Shown piece after piece: positions 10,914 through 20,925 of a stretch of DNA of 64,000 nt. Numbering within the stretch: the stretch's first letter is position 1; each line of letters opens with the position of its first letter. This DNA comes from Rhynchopus euleeides (Eukaryota; Euglenozoa; Diplonemea; Diplonemida; Diplonemidae), in contig OY723312.1 of the NCBI GenBank assembly GCA_963210315.1, forward strand, positions 496,001-560,000, written 5' to 3'. Both the position numbers and the translations under genes were made by a program. A model generated the notes under the pieces. It searched no databases. It saw nothing but the letters and a program-made list of their open reading frames with translations, and was not told where the DNA came from.

Positions 10914-10978
10914 AACAGATGCTCACTACCGTGGCCTCCGGCGGCTGGGGGGCTCCGCCCCCCAGACCCCCCCTGTAG
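10914..10978. repeat. GTGGCCTCCGGCGG hairpin repeat
   Basis: The block ACCGTGGCCTCCGGCGG followed by the palindrome CTGGGGGGCTCCGCCCCCCAG-type hairpin recurs at about 3860, 4035, 10925, 14110, 20470, 46050 and 46240. Here it stands outside an M element. Confidence 0.7.
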
Positions 10979-11032
10979 CGTGTGCCTGTCTCGCAAGTCC
11001 TTGAGCGTATGCGAGTGGCCATCTCCGCGTAG

Positions 11033-11059
11033 TCTCGGGCGCGCGAAGCGCGCCCGAGA
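11033..11059. repeat. Perfect 12-bp-arm hairpin
   Basis: TCTCGGGCGCGC, the loop GAA, then GCGCGCCCGAGA, 19 bases upstream of the hAT-fragment ATG. A similar CGCGCGC-TTCG hairpin sits inside M2 at about 45815. Confidence 0.7.
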
Positions 11060-11077
11060 AATTTGCACCTGGGAAAA

Positions 11078-11497
11078 ATGTCGGGGGGACGTCCTGCCTG
11101 CTGGAGCCACGGTGAGTTCACCGAGGCGACGAAGTGCAAGCACTGTGGCTTGCGCGCCTCGGGGAAGTCCGCATCGCGGCTCAAGAGCCACCTGCGGGGC
11201 TGCGAGAAGGCCCCCGAGGCCGTGAAGCAGAAGGCCACGGACGCCCCCACCACCACCCCGAAGAGGAAGGCCCCGGGGACTGACGGCCCAGGACCGGCGA
11301 AGCGGATGGCGCTCGGTGTTCCCCTGCCCTCAGCCAGCGAGAGGGCAATGATCGACATCGCCTGGTGTCGGTTCATCTTCAGCCGTGTTGTAGAGAACCC
11401 CTACTTCCAGGCCGGGCCCCCTCTCCAAAGAAGCGACACCCCCTCTGCCCCCATGACCTGCACACAAGGGTACTATAGTGTACAAAACCTGTATTAA
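11078..11497 (+). pseudogene. hAT transposase, N-terminal fragment with BED zinc finger
   Basis: A 139-aa frame. Residues 8-42 form a BED-type zinc finger: aromatic CW…F, C20-x2-C23, then H38-x3-C42 in the context SRLKSHLRGC. A Lys/Pro-rich linker follows (about 50-78). Residues 88-110, ending VVENPYF, match the typical start of the hAT transposase core. The homology stops at residue 110 and the frame runs on through unrelated sequence into the TGTATTAAAC repeat, so the catalytic domain with its DDE residues and dimerisation region is missing. The start is the ATG in GGGAAAAATGTCG. It is a truncated copy from a DNA transposon rather than a working transposase, though a host-domesticated BED protein cannot be excluded. 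Confidence 0.65.
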
Positions 11498-11553
11498 ACT
11501 GTCTTAAACTGTATTAAACCTGTATTAAACTGTATTAAATTGTATTAAACAGG
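11479..11553. repeat. TGTATTAAAC short tandem repeat, second array
   Basis: About six irregular copies of CTGTATTAAA immediately after the hAT transposase fragment. Confidence 0.75.
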
Positions 11554-11839
11554 ATGCAGATTTTGGGGACCTGTATTATACCTACACTGCCCCCCCCCCC
11601 CCGAGAAATGACAAGAAATGACGCCCCAACCAGGACCACTGACACATATTTTCTTGACACACGGCGAAGCAACTCCGTTTGGGGAGAAGGGACGGGGAGG
11701 GGGGAATGGCAGTGAAGTAGAAGAACAAAAGAGGGCCTCCTGTTTGAACTTGTGAGGAGAAGGGTGGGGGGGGGGGGATGACTGTCGAGAGCGTAGGTAA
11801 GGCAATTCTCGCGACACCCTCTTGTGAGGGGGTGGGGGC

Positions 11840-11925
11840 GTGAAATAGAAGTCGAAGGAACAGCACAAGAATGATCTCCCTTCACTCGTTATGCAGGGCT
11901 ATGTGAAATCCAGTGTTATTTTTTT
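11840..11925 (-). repeat. S dispersed repeat, copy 4
   Basis: AGAAGTCGAAGGAACAGCAC, then CTCCCTTCACTCGTTATGCA, then AATCCAGTGTT, in the same order as at 25860-25945. Confidence 0.5.
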
Positions 11926-12242
11926 TGAGGGGGGGGGGGTGGGGAGGGTGCCGCAGGGCAAATCAAAGACAAAATGCTAATCTTTTTTGGCCCTGCTCCC
12001 GAGATTCCCGGATGAGTTATTGACCCCGTTCTTGCGAGGAGGGATGGGAGGGCGGGTGCGGCAGGAGCAGTGTTAATTCAAGAAAACTATATGAGCTGTC
12101 CCGTGTGTTGTGTGTGCCTCTCACACAATTGGCTGCAGTGGGCACGGGGTGACACGGTGCGGGGGGGGGGGCTCACCCCACCTTCCCACCCGCTTGGCGT
12201 TGTTTTTTTTGCCGGGTTTGGCGCACAAACAACGCCTCAGGG

Positions 12243-12338
12243 GGCCTTCGCTCAGAAGTGCAGAAAACTGAGCCGCCTCACAAAAGGGGTGGAGACAAAC
12301 TGGCACAGTCCTGACACAGAGCGAAGTCCCCCCGCTCC
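12243..12338. repeat. H1-related hairpin (TTCGCTC type)
   Basis: Ends GGGGGCCTTCGCTC and GAGCGAAGTCCCCC are imperfect inverted repeats around about 70 bp of interior with GTGCAG/GACACAG motifs. A looser relative is at 52287-52405. No clean TSD was seen. Confidence 0.4.
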
Positions 12339-12778
12339 CCCCCCCCCTTTTATTTTAGAAACAACACTACGGCATCATGGCACAGTTAAAGGAACGAAAT
12401 GTATCTCGCACGGTGAAGGCTGGGGAGGCTGGGGGGTGGAGTGGGGTGGGTGAAGTCGAAGAAAGGTAAATCACAGAGCCGACCCCCATTCACTCGGTAT
12501 GCAGACTGAGGGGAAGGAGAGAGAGAGACAGAGAGATAGGTCTTGGCGGCTGCAATTTTGCAGGACACAACACAGGTGATGCGTACATTACCCCGCTACA
12601 GCGCCACCATTGCAAATGCGGGGCATATTTTTTTTCTGGTCCATAATTCAGCCAGTGCCTGGATTGTCTATTTTTCCGCAACTTGTGGCGATGGGTATAA
12701 CTCGCATGCATTTGATGGTTGCTGTTTTCACGATCTTCTTCTTCGCCTGTTTTTTTTAAATCGGAGATCCTCGTTAGT

Positions 12779-13073
12779 CAATAAGTTTCCCGCGGCCCGC
12801 GATTGCCGCCTCGGAACCCTTTGATTTTCTTTGCTGATCCGCCGATGACGTCTCGTCTGCTTCAATTGACAGGTCAGCACCACCTTTGAGCTGCAAACCA
12901 ATAATACCATACGCGACTGTTCGTTCGTATTTCTCACGGGAGTCAGGGGCACTGAAAGGGGCAATGTACTGAAAGCCAAGAGCCTGTTGGCGTCCAAGAC
13001 GGCCAGGCAATGGCGTGTACAAAAAAGATATTCTCGCAAAAAGGGAAGGGTTCGAGAAGAGAGAGAGTTGCAA
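12779..13073 (-). other. Possible coding segment, unknown
   Basis: The minus frame reads about 80 residues of balanced composition (…TPLPGRLGRQQALGFQYIAP…REKYERTVAYGIIGLQLKGG…) ending at a stop at about 12776. Only composition supports this: no splice partner, homologue or start could be fixed. It could be the last exon of an unrecognised gene or a chance frame. Confidence 0.2.
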
Positions 13074-13944
13074 ACTGGGGATTTGTGCAGTATCATTCAG
13101 GGAGAAGGCGAAAAAAGGCTAAACCGAGGGGTAGCTTTTTTCGTTGATTCGCGCAAAAGAAAAATCCACACGCGCGCAACACACACAGTCGAAAACCAAG
13201 AGATGATGGTGTATGCAGAGGGTGTGGTGTGAGTTAGCAGGTGCAAGATCTGTATGCCGACGGCAAGCAACAGGACTTACCCCCATCGTTGCACTTCCCA
13301 CCCGGAAAAGTTCGCTGTGTGTGTGTGCGTGTTTTGGAAGAACAAAAAGAAACTTCTCCATACAAATGATCAGAGACTCAGGGCGCACACCGGAGGGCTG
13401 CTGAGCCTGTTGTGGGGGTTGACAGCCATGTTGCATCTAGGTATTTTTCTCGATTTTTTTTCGAATACCTACCACCTCCCCTCCGTCAGAACAGGGAAGT
13501 CTGGCACACAACTGGCAGAACCCGGCACTTCAGGCACACGCGTGAATCTCTTGGCCCCATCGGAGTGCAGACATCACCCGAGCATCTGATCCTGATGCAA
13601 TATCTGCTGCATTACACATCCCCACAAGTGGGCCATGGTCTGTGCAGGGTCAACCCGCTCAGAAGGTGGTCACCACACTCACACACCCCGCGTTGGGTGA
13701 AATTGCTCGCACAAGGAAAACGAAGAATAACCAAAAAGAGGACCCAGAAAGGCCGGAAGAGGGAGGGGCTGGGAGAACCACAAAGAGCAGGGGTCTGGGA
13801 AATGCGTTGGACGGGTTTATCGGAGGGAAGGGCCGGTGAGGATAGGCGGCCAGAAGAGCACGCAGAAAAAAAATAATAAATCGACAACAACGCAGGCTTG
13901 CTCCTAACATGGAATACAGAATACAGTCTCCGAAATTTCCCGAT

Positions 13945-14838
13945 TTTTTTCTAAGGATTTTTAGGAGGGGCAATTTATTTTTTTCTAAAGATTTTCCTTA
14001 GGAAACTTTTTCCGAGGGGGGATGAGGATGAGTCCTCCAGACACCCGCCCCTCTTCTGTTTCTTCCCGGCAGCCAAAAAACCGGTGTTCTTTCCAGCCAA
14101 GACCCAGATGTTCACTACCGTGGCCTCCGGCGGCTGGGGGGCTCTGCCCCCCAGACCCCCCTGTGGCTTGTACCTGTCTTGTCACCAAGTCCTTCCGCGT
14201 ATGCCACTATGGCATGTCAAGAAGGGGTGTCGTTGGAAAAAACGGTCCCGAAACCCATTTTTTGCTTTCATCCGGCAGCTGATGATGGCGGGATCACTGG
14301 TCACAGGAGAGATGAGCCGTGGGCGCCGGATACCCCATCTAGCGAGTCGAACCAGTGGGAACTGTCAGGTGGCGCCGACCTGATAGGAAATCATCAGGCC
14401 GCCCAGCGCCTCATGCTGTTGAGGCAACCATCGCATGCATCGGTCGTACGCGCCATCGGGGCTGTCCGAAGCCGCGCCCCAAAGCGCCGAGGGGACCGGA
14501 GGAAGGAGGGTGATCCACTGCGGGTGGTGGCATTGGCGGGCACCCACTACGAAAAGGTCGTAGCGTCCGCGGCGCTAGCAGAGCTGAAGAGGTCAGCGAA
14601 GCGCACCACCCTGACCGCGCAGAACACGGGTGGCGAGCGACTGGACCTGGGGCTGCCAGTGGTGGTCTCGATCGAGGAGGCCTTCACCATGCGGTTCCGG
14701 TCGCGGCAGTCGTACCGAAACGAGCGCCCATGAGTGATTTGTGACAGAATTTTCCAAGGCAGTGCACTGCGTGAGGTTGTGGGACTGGCACAGGGAACTG
14801 TTGGGTCAGAAATCCAAGGCAAAAATCCTTAGAAAAAA
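13945..14838. mobile_element. TIR element with TTCTAAGGATTTTT ends
   Basis: An 18-bp perfect inverted repeat (TTTTTTCTAAGGATTTTT at 13945-13962; its inverse at 14821-14838) encloses a copy of the GTGGCCTCCGGCGG hairpin repeat (14105-14165). It also encloses sequence resembling the interior of M1 (about 14205-14300 against 4130-4210) and an open frame. The true ends may lie slightly further out. No TSD was identified. Confidence 0.5.
14209..14733 (+). CDS. Hypothetical ORF inside TIR element
   Basis: A 174-aa frame starting at the ATG of MACQEG. The first ~45 residues overlap repeat-derived sequence. From about residue 60 on the composition is protein-like, with alternating basic and hydrophobic stretches (…GADLIGNHQAAQRLMLL…, …RRGDRRKEGDPLRVVALAG…, …GLPVVVSIEEAFTMRFRSR…). 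No conserved domain is recognisable. It lies entirely between the element's inverted repeats, so any product would probably be element-encoded. A captured gene fragment is equally possible. Confidence 0.3.
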   Translation: MACQEGVSLEKTVPKPIFCFHPAADDGGITGHRRDEPWAPDTPSSESNQWELSGGADLIGNHQAAQRLMLLRQPSHASVVRAIGAVRSRAPKRRGDRRKEGDPLRVVALAGTHYEKVVASAALAELKRSAKRTTLTAQNTGGERLDLGLPVVVSIEEAFTMRFRSRQSYRNERP

Positions 14839-14869
14839 GCAGGAATACATTTCCGGAATTTTGGCTATT

Positions 14870-16400
14870 TTTCAAGGAATACGGAGCAAGCCTGCAACAA
14901 CGGCATGGGCTGGGGACACCGCTTGTACTGCTACAAGACAGCCACCAGCCACGCGCGAATCGTTCTGTATTAAGGAATGACGCACCGAGCACTTTGCTCT
15001 TGATGCAATCTCGCACATTGTCCAAAATGGCACAGCGATACGGCCGTTATGCCGGGGACACCATCGCCCCGCAACTGGCCTAGGATGTAAGAGAGACGAG
15101 ACAGGACCCAACACAGGGGATGCACCCCGCAGAGAGCGGCATTAGATGAGGCCTCAACTTGCCACGTACATGCGTGAAGCCTTTGTTTTGAAGTTGTGTA
15201 GATTCCACCGAGGGCTTTCTCTGCCATATGCGAGTGCTGGGAGGGGAGGTGTGGTGTGGGCCCAAGGCCAAGGGCTGAGGCACCGCCTTGACCCTGTGTT
15301 GGAGACAAAACTACTTACCAAGGAGGGGAAAATAAAGCAAAGAAAACCCAGCTTGGTTTTTTTTTAAAGCACACTCGTGTGAGCGGAAAGCGCCCCACCA
15401 CAGCTGCAACCAAACGTGCTCTATACACTAACCCCACCCTTCATCAGGCTCAGGGTGTGATCAGTTCAGGGTTTTGTGTGTAGAAGCGTCAACGCAACAA
15501 ACAAAAGGAAATTCATCAGAGCGGTTGTAGCTGTGAAGTGATAGGGCGCTTTCCGCTGACGATCTATGTTATCTCGGTCGTAGTCGTAGCTGGTCTCCAA
15601 AGCGTTGCACCTCGTCCCTACATAAGCACAGTGTGAGGCATGGTCTGTGCATAGGTGGTCAACATATACACACTCGCGCCGCCTCAAAGGCTGACATCTG
15701 ATACACAAGGTTGGCACCACAGCGGCACAGAGTTGAACCTACAGCGGACAGCCTGTGTTTGAAGTGGGTTTTATTGATGCTTCAAACGGCGCGCCAACAG
15801 GTCTCACTGGCACAGTTATAGTGCTGGGGATCAAACGGCCTTGCGGCCCCTATTTGGAATCGATGTCTGGTTCGTTTCGTTGGTTTTCTCTTACACGGGA
15901 GGGGTGAATTCTGAAGAAACGCATTTGCCGCATTGAATGAAGTGGCCTGTGATCGACACACGGGCCGGAACTAGTCGCGTGGGGTTGTTGAAGAAGGGAA
16001 CGGAACTCTCGGGAAGGTTGCCTAAAACACAGTGTGCTGTTTTCGGAGTTTTTAGGATTTCCCTCGCTGCCGGGCAGCAAAAGAAGGAAAGGTAAAATCC
16101 GGCAAAACCCGGCAGAGCACATCTCTTGAGACAAGCCGCACCTGAAACAAAGCAAACAATTTAACTGAACTGGATTTTCGCAAGACGGGCTAGCGATTCG
16201 CACGCACACATGAAGCCTCGAACAAAATTTGAACATTTTTTTTGGGCCCTGTGCTGGATTAGCAGCCCCCTCCTGACAGGGGACACTTTGAAGTCTTTTT
16301 CTCAGGTTAGTCGGCTTGTTTTGAATTCTTATTCGAAGAGTGCAGCTACAGCTCTCGGAGCTGCAATCTTCACCGCATGGTTTTTTTTTCTGGGTGATAA
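14870..16400. other. Gene-free stretch
   Basis: No supportable gene or bounded element. Near 15440 the phrase CACCCTTCATCAGG recalls the segmental repeat (17795, 29440, 37790). Confidence 0.4.
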
Positions 16401-16411
16401 TTTGTTTGTTT

Positions 16412-18112
16412 GGGGGCCCTCGCTACCGAGTGAGAAAAAGTGAGAAAAAATGAGCGGAAAAACGCCCAAAAAAAGAGTGTGGGGAGTTGGGGGGTCCCTA
16501 GCCTGGGGAGCGTATTTGGACCCCGATTCTCGAAAAAGACGATCTCACTCACAACATGGCGATTTGGTGCAAATTTCAGAGAAAATCCCACGTGCTACTG
16601 CGAACGACGAGACTCGGACGTCCCGTAGTGGGGCTGGGGAGGGAACCCCCTGGTCCCACGCATGCAGGTGTGTGGTCCGAAGAGCCAGTGGTACGGCTGG
16701 CCGACACCACAAGTGCAGCTCGTGGCGGTCGGACACAGGAGGCCAGCAGGGGCGCAGTACCGGAGGCACGTGCAGGGGCCCCTTGGTGGGTGGGTCAAGG
16801 CAATCAGTCACGGCGCAACGTGTTCCAGGCGGGCGAGGCTGTCATGGCGTTCGGCACTAACCTTCACCAGGTTTTTGGTTCCCCACACGGCCGCGACACC
16901 CTCTTCGTCTAGAGTGGGTCCGCGACTCGGAGTACAGAGCCGATCCACCCGCACCGATGTCCAACACCGCCGACTCCGGGCCACCCTCCAAATCCGCCCG
17001 TAGAGGGGCGCTGGAGGACGGCCCGGAGGTCGTCGACGCGCTACCTTCACCCCCCTCGCGGTCGGCTTCATGGAGAAGCTGGTGAAGGCGATGGCGGGGG
17101 TGCGGACACCAAGGCCAATGTGAGACATCGGTGCAGGAGACGGTTCCCGCTGCACGGGGAGGCGAAGTGTATTAAGGGACGACGTCGGAGGGGCTGATCC
17201 CCGAGGCGATGGTGCGCCTGGTCGGAAGCGAGCTGAGCGGCGTGGTAGGCCCACCCCGCGCTCACGGAGGCACGGAGCAGGAAGGAGGCACGGGGGACGG
17301 CTATGACGCGAGTACAGCAGGCCGCGAAGCAGGATGGTATCCGTCGTCTACGGGAGAAGCTGCGCCGCCTCAACAGGGAGGCCCACAACGGGGGCCCTCG
17401 CCGAGTGAGAAAAAGTGAGAAGTCAGCCATGTTTGGCTGAAAACTGACGACTCGTGACTCACAGTGACTCGGCGCGAGGACCCCCAACGTCCCACGACGC
17501 ACTGTGGTTCCGGGTTGCTATGGCCCACGCTTACCAGGACAACCGACCGGCAGGGGATGTCCTGTCAATCCCCCCCGGGACATTGGTGTACTTGGTGGAT
17601 TCCCCCTACGAACGACTTTAGTCGAGTGGCTTCGCCACGGTCAGGGAGACTTAGAATAGGGAGGAGCGCGCGCGAGGTTTTTGTTGCTGCTTGGTTGCTG
17701 TTGTTTGCTGTGTTGTTTCTCATCACTGTTGCTGCATAGTGCAGTTTCCGCCACGTGCGTTGCACGGTTGGACGGGGGCGCGACCACCACCACCCTTCAT
17801 CAGGAAATCGGGTTGTGTGTGCGTTGGTGATCGGCCCCTCTCGCAGATCTTGACTAGTCAGGCTGGCCCCCCTCCCCTCTCCGGCCCTCTGGGCAAACTA
17901 TTGCTTTGTTGTGCTTCTCGCGTCGCGCGAAGATACTTGCTCCACACTATTCACTAAATCTCGCGTTTCCCCCCAGCACATTCGTGTACTTGGCGGATTC
18001 CCCCCGATTCCCCCCAGTACATAGTCATACTTGGCGGACATCCCCCGATTGCCCCCAGCACATAGTCATGCTTGGCGGATTCCCCGCGATTCCCCCCAGA
18101 ACAGAGTCAGGC
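16412..18112. repeat. Segmental repeat R, copy 1
   Basis: This starts exactly with the H1 terminus GGGGGCCCTCGCTAC, is nearly identical to 35544-37270, and ends in four units of the 41-bp ATTCCCCCC minisatellite. Against copy 2 it lacks 26 bp near 16545 and has about 12 bp extra near 16625. It contains only short frames, and one 112-aa frame that is open in copy 2 (36216-36554) is interrupted here by a TGA. It probably represents a dispersed, decayed element rather than host genes. Confidence 0.75.
17390..17485. mobile_element. H1-variant hairpin, TSD AAC
   Basis: A 96-bp element with ends GGGGGCCCTCGCCGAG and the imperfect inverse GGCGCGAGGACCCCC, flanked by AAC at 17387-17389 and 17486-17488. 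It is nested inside repeat R and therefore present at the same place in copy 2 (36536-36631). Confidence 0.8.
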
Positions 18113-18434
18113 TTGAATGACTCAAAAAAATTTGAGTAGGGTCACCGTGAAGAGGGTTTGATCCGTTGATGCCAAAAACGACCCTCTCGTGTGGTAGAAC
18201 GACGCTGTGCCACCCCCATTTTAGAGGGGGAAAAACAGGGGTTTTTTACGATTGAGAATCTGAAAATCTGCCGAAAACCCCATGATTTAAAGACATCCCT
18301 GCAGATACGATAATTTTCGGAAAATTGTCGCATACGATAATCCATTATCGTATGATGCGATAATGGATTATCGTATACGACCAGATACGATAATTATTAT
18401 CGTATGCGATAACATACGATAATCCCATTTATTA

Positions 18435-18473
18435 CCGGTCCTGAAACCATTATTACCGGTTTCCTGCAGAAAG
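18435..18473. repeat. Inverted repeat, left, of recombinase element
   Basis: Runs from CCGGTCCTGAAACCATTATT to CTGCAGAAAG and is complementary to 19883-19921 with about five mismatches. Confidence 0.75.
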
Positions 18474-18787
18474 TCCATAAGCCAAGAGGTAATAATAAAC
18501 CACTTTACGAGACTTAAAGGCGATATTATTGACCATTCGGTAATTAAAAAGTTTTTATCAAAACTAGGAAATAAAGCAGTCACAGGAATATAGCCTGGGT
18601 TTAGTGACTTCATCCATTATTTACACTCAGCTTTCTTATTACCGCAATATTGAGGGCAATAATGGAAATCTTTATTTCCTGGAAAAAGCGGCTGGGGGCA
18701 GGGGCGGTGTGGGGGCGAGGTCCTGGCCAGTTTGCTTGATCCACATTGCTCCTACTCGCTACAACACTTCACAGGGGCTAGAGGGCA

Positions 18788-19828
18788 TCACCTCGGCAGG
18801 TTGACGTTCAGATCCACAGTCACCCTGCTCTGGCTTGGCGCTCCCGTCGTCGTCCCCTGTGCAGGCTGGCTTGACATCATGTGCGCGACGTTCCGCTGGT
18901 GTGTCGTGGATGCATCAAGGTAGAGCTGCGGCGTCGATTCTCCGCGCCAGCCGAAATGCCTGCGGAGATCCATGGTGGACGCGCCGCCATTGGCCGCTGC
19001 CAGCGCGGCGGAGCGTCTCATGCTGTGCCCGGTGTATCCCTCCGGGTCCTTTTCCAGGCACAGCGCAATCTTCCGTGGCAGCCCGTAGAATTGGTTTCGC
19101 CCGATGGGCGAAGCGAGGAACGCGCTGCCGGCCTTGTTGATGCGTCTTGCGACAGGCCCCGTCACGAGGTCCGACAGAGAGAGGTGGGCCAGATGGGCCT
19201 TGAGGACGTCGTAGAACACAGCTTCTTCGTTCAGCATCTTGGGGACCACAAACGACCGTTCAATCGCGACGCTTCCCTGCTTTGCACCGTAGAACTTCAC
19301 GCTGATCTGCTCATCTTGGACGGTGATGTTTTCGATCGACAGGTTGCGGAGTTCAACGCAGCGCATCCCACCGAAGAAGGCCAGCACCACAAGCGCACGA
19401 TCCTGCTTGCTCGCCAGCGACCCGGTGCCCTTGTCCATGTAGTCCTGCAGTTCTTGAAAAGAGAAGGTTTTGGCTTGTTTGGTGGTGTAGCCCTTTGTTT
19501 GATTCTTCACGTACTGGTGGAGGCGTGGCATCTTTGTCTTGATCATGTTCCCGTGGACAATCTTGACCTTGAAGTTGATGATGGAGTAGTAGTTCCAGAT
19601 TGACGATGCGGCAGAACCCCCCTGCAGCTTGGCCTTGAGATAGCCCTTGATGTGCTTCTCGGAGTAGATTGTCTTCATGGAACGAACCCGGGGAGCCTCC
19701 TCAGCGACGTACGCCTCGAAGTCAGTCAGTCGATCGGTGTATGCCTTCCTGCTGCGGACTGGCATGAGGTCACCGTCACTTGATGTGCTGCTGCTGCTGT
19801 CGCTGTCATGATCGGCGGCGCGGGGCAT
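18788..19828 (-). CDS. Tyrosine recombinase (Crypton-like)
   Basis: A 346-aa single-exon protein from an ATG at 19828. It would cut and rejoin DNA through a covalent phosphotyrosine intermediate, most likely to move the element that carries it. The N-terminus is Ser/Asp-rich (residues 8-20). Residues about 27-120 are helical and basic, as in a core-binding domain. The catalytic set is complete: Arg156 in GGMRCVEL, Lys184 in GAKQG, His268-x2-Arg271 in TGHSMRR, His291/Trp294 in HFGW, and nucleophile Tyr303 in PQLYLD. No GCR1-type or other extra C-terminal DNA-binding domain follows; the last ~35 residues are Ser/Thr/Gln-rich. The inverted repeats on both sides place it inside a mobile element. 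The intact active site implies recent activity. A domesticated recombinase is the alternative. Confidence 0.8.
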   Translation of the reverse strand: MPRAADHDSDSSSSTSSDGDLMPVRSRKAYTDRLTDFEAYVAEEAPRVRSMKTIYSEKHIKGYLKAKLQGGSAASSIWNYYSIINFKVKIVHGNMIKTKMPRLHQYVKNQTKGYTTKQAKTFSFQELQDYMDKGTGSLASKQDRALVVLAFFGGMRCVELRNLSIENITVQDEQISVKFYGAKQGSVAIERSFVVPKMLNEEAVFYDVLKAHLAHLSLSDLVTGPVARRINKAGSAFLASPIGRNQFYGLPRKIALCLEKDPEGYTGHSMRRSAALAAANGGASTMDLRRHFGWRGESTPQLYLDASTTHQRNVAHMMSSQPAQGTTTGAPSQSRVTVDLNVNLPR

Positions 19829-19882
19829 GATGTGTGTGATGTTGCGTGATCTGTGGAGGTTGTGGCTCTGGTACTACGGAGG

Positions 19883-19921
19883 CTTTCTGCAGGTAACCGA
19901 TTATAATGGTTTCAGGACCGT
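19883..19921. repeat. Inverted repeat, right, of recombinase element
   Basis: Begins CTTTCTGCAGGTAACCG and is complementary to 18435-18473. Confidence 0.75.
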
Positions 19922-19950
19922 TAACAAACTACCATATAACCGGTCCTAAT

Positions 19951-20122
19951 TGAGTACTTTCTGGATTTCGGGAAATTACGTCCCCTCAGCAAGGTACTCG
20001 GGTGTTTTTGTTCCCCTCGGGAAGGCCCTCGGGCTTCGCCCTCGGGCCTTCCCTCGGGGAACAAAACACCCTCGGACCTTGCTTCGGGGACGTAATTACC
20101 CTCAATCCATAAAGTACTTTAT
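19951..20122. repeat. Long imperfect hairpin upstream of recombinase gene
   Basis: Arms of about 80 bp fold around GGGCTTCGCCC near 20036. The outermost complementary motifs are AGTACTTT and AAAGTACTTT. The arms contain CGGGTGTTTTTGTTCCCC and its near inverse. This could be a regulatory structure of the element, a recombination site or a nested mini-element. Confidence 0.75.
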
Positions 20123-20339
20123 TATTACCGGTAATAAATAGCTATATCGTATGCGATACCCACCTGATTTTGCCCGAAACCGAAATCTCCAGTTTACCAC
20201 CGCCAAACGCCACCAAACCCCGCCAAGGGCCACAATCAGCCACAAAATAGAGATCACTACCATTCTCCCAGCCCCAGGAAGGGTAAGATGAGCCTGTGGG
20301 GTCCGGTGCTGCAGGCAGGGTACGCGTACTGGTCTGTGT

Positions 20340-20625
20340 CCGTAGTAAACATCTGTTCATTGTGGGCGTAGCTTCTGTGCGAGTTGGCTGCGTCCTCCTG
20401 AGGCCTGAGGCTACTGGAGTGGTTGGACTCCCTGACCTGATGGGTATCGAAGGGCTCCAGGGGGGCGGAGATCCCCAGCCGCCGGAGGCCACGGTAGTGA
20501 GCATATGTTCCTGCAAAACCATACTCTCTTCGACGTCGACCGTCGAACCAGTGTAGCCGGGTTGACGCTTTGTCGGGGCTTACCAATCGTCGACCCAGTA
20601 AAACTGGTCGACGCGTTTGTATGGG
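20340..20625 (-). repeat. Diverged partial M-element copy
   Basis: Shares with M1/M2 the GTAGTGAGCAT…GTTCCTGCAAAACC block, the GTGGCCTCCGGCGG hairpin (with one arm eroded) and GTCGACC motifs. The terminal CAGGC ends are missing. Confidence 0.55.
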
Positions 20626-20925
20626 GGGTGGAAACCCGGGTTTGCGGGTTTGCGTGAGTACCCCAAAGCAAGGTGGCACCAGAATGTGCCTTCAACTTTT
20701 GCCGAGACTCTCATTTGTGAGGCCTTTCCTGTCGTGGGTGGGTTTTGCTGTTTCAACTGTTGTGAGTTGTTTGTGGAGCTGGTGGGTGATGGGGAAATGA
20801 CTGGAAAGTCCTGTCGTGCTGTGGCTGATTAGTGGGGCTAGCGCAGCAGGTCTCTCATTTATTCACACCAAGGTAGTTCCCATCCTCACAGTTTTTCTTT
20901 CTCTGCAGATTTCCCGAGACTGGGA

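Larger units (their letters stand above)
11560..13920. other. Mostly gene-free stretch with S repeats
   Basis: S repeats occur at about 11840-11925 and 12440-12510. A short hairpin at 12243-12338 has ends GGGGGCCTTCGCTC and GAGCGAAGTCCCCC and resembles the H1 group. The only coding hint is at 12779-13073, listed separately. Confidence 0.45.
18398..20158 (-). mobile_element. Tyrosine-recombinase transposon with inverted repeats
   Basis: The recombinase gene (18788-19828) is bracketed by a 39-bp inverted repeat (18435-18473 and 19883-19921; about 34 of 39 positions match). Outside these lie TATCGTATGCGATA at both edges and an inverted ATTTATTACCGG. A 170-bp hairpin (19951-20122) sits between the gene's upstream repeat and the outer edge. 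Known Cryptons encode tyrosine recombinases but usually lack long TIRs, so this arrangement is unusual. The exact ends are uncertain. Confidence 0.6.

Noticed and set aside
18881..19603. 240-aa plus-strand ORF
   Set aside because: Antisense shadow of the tyrosine recombinase gene, which has all catalytic residues on the minus strand.
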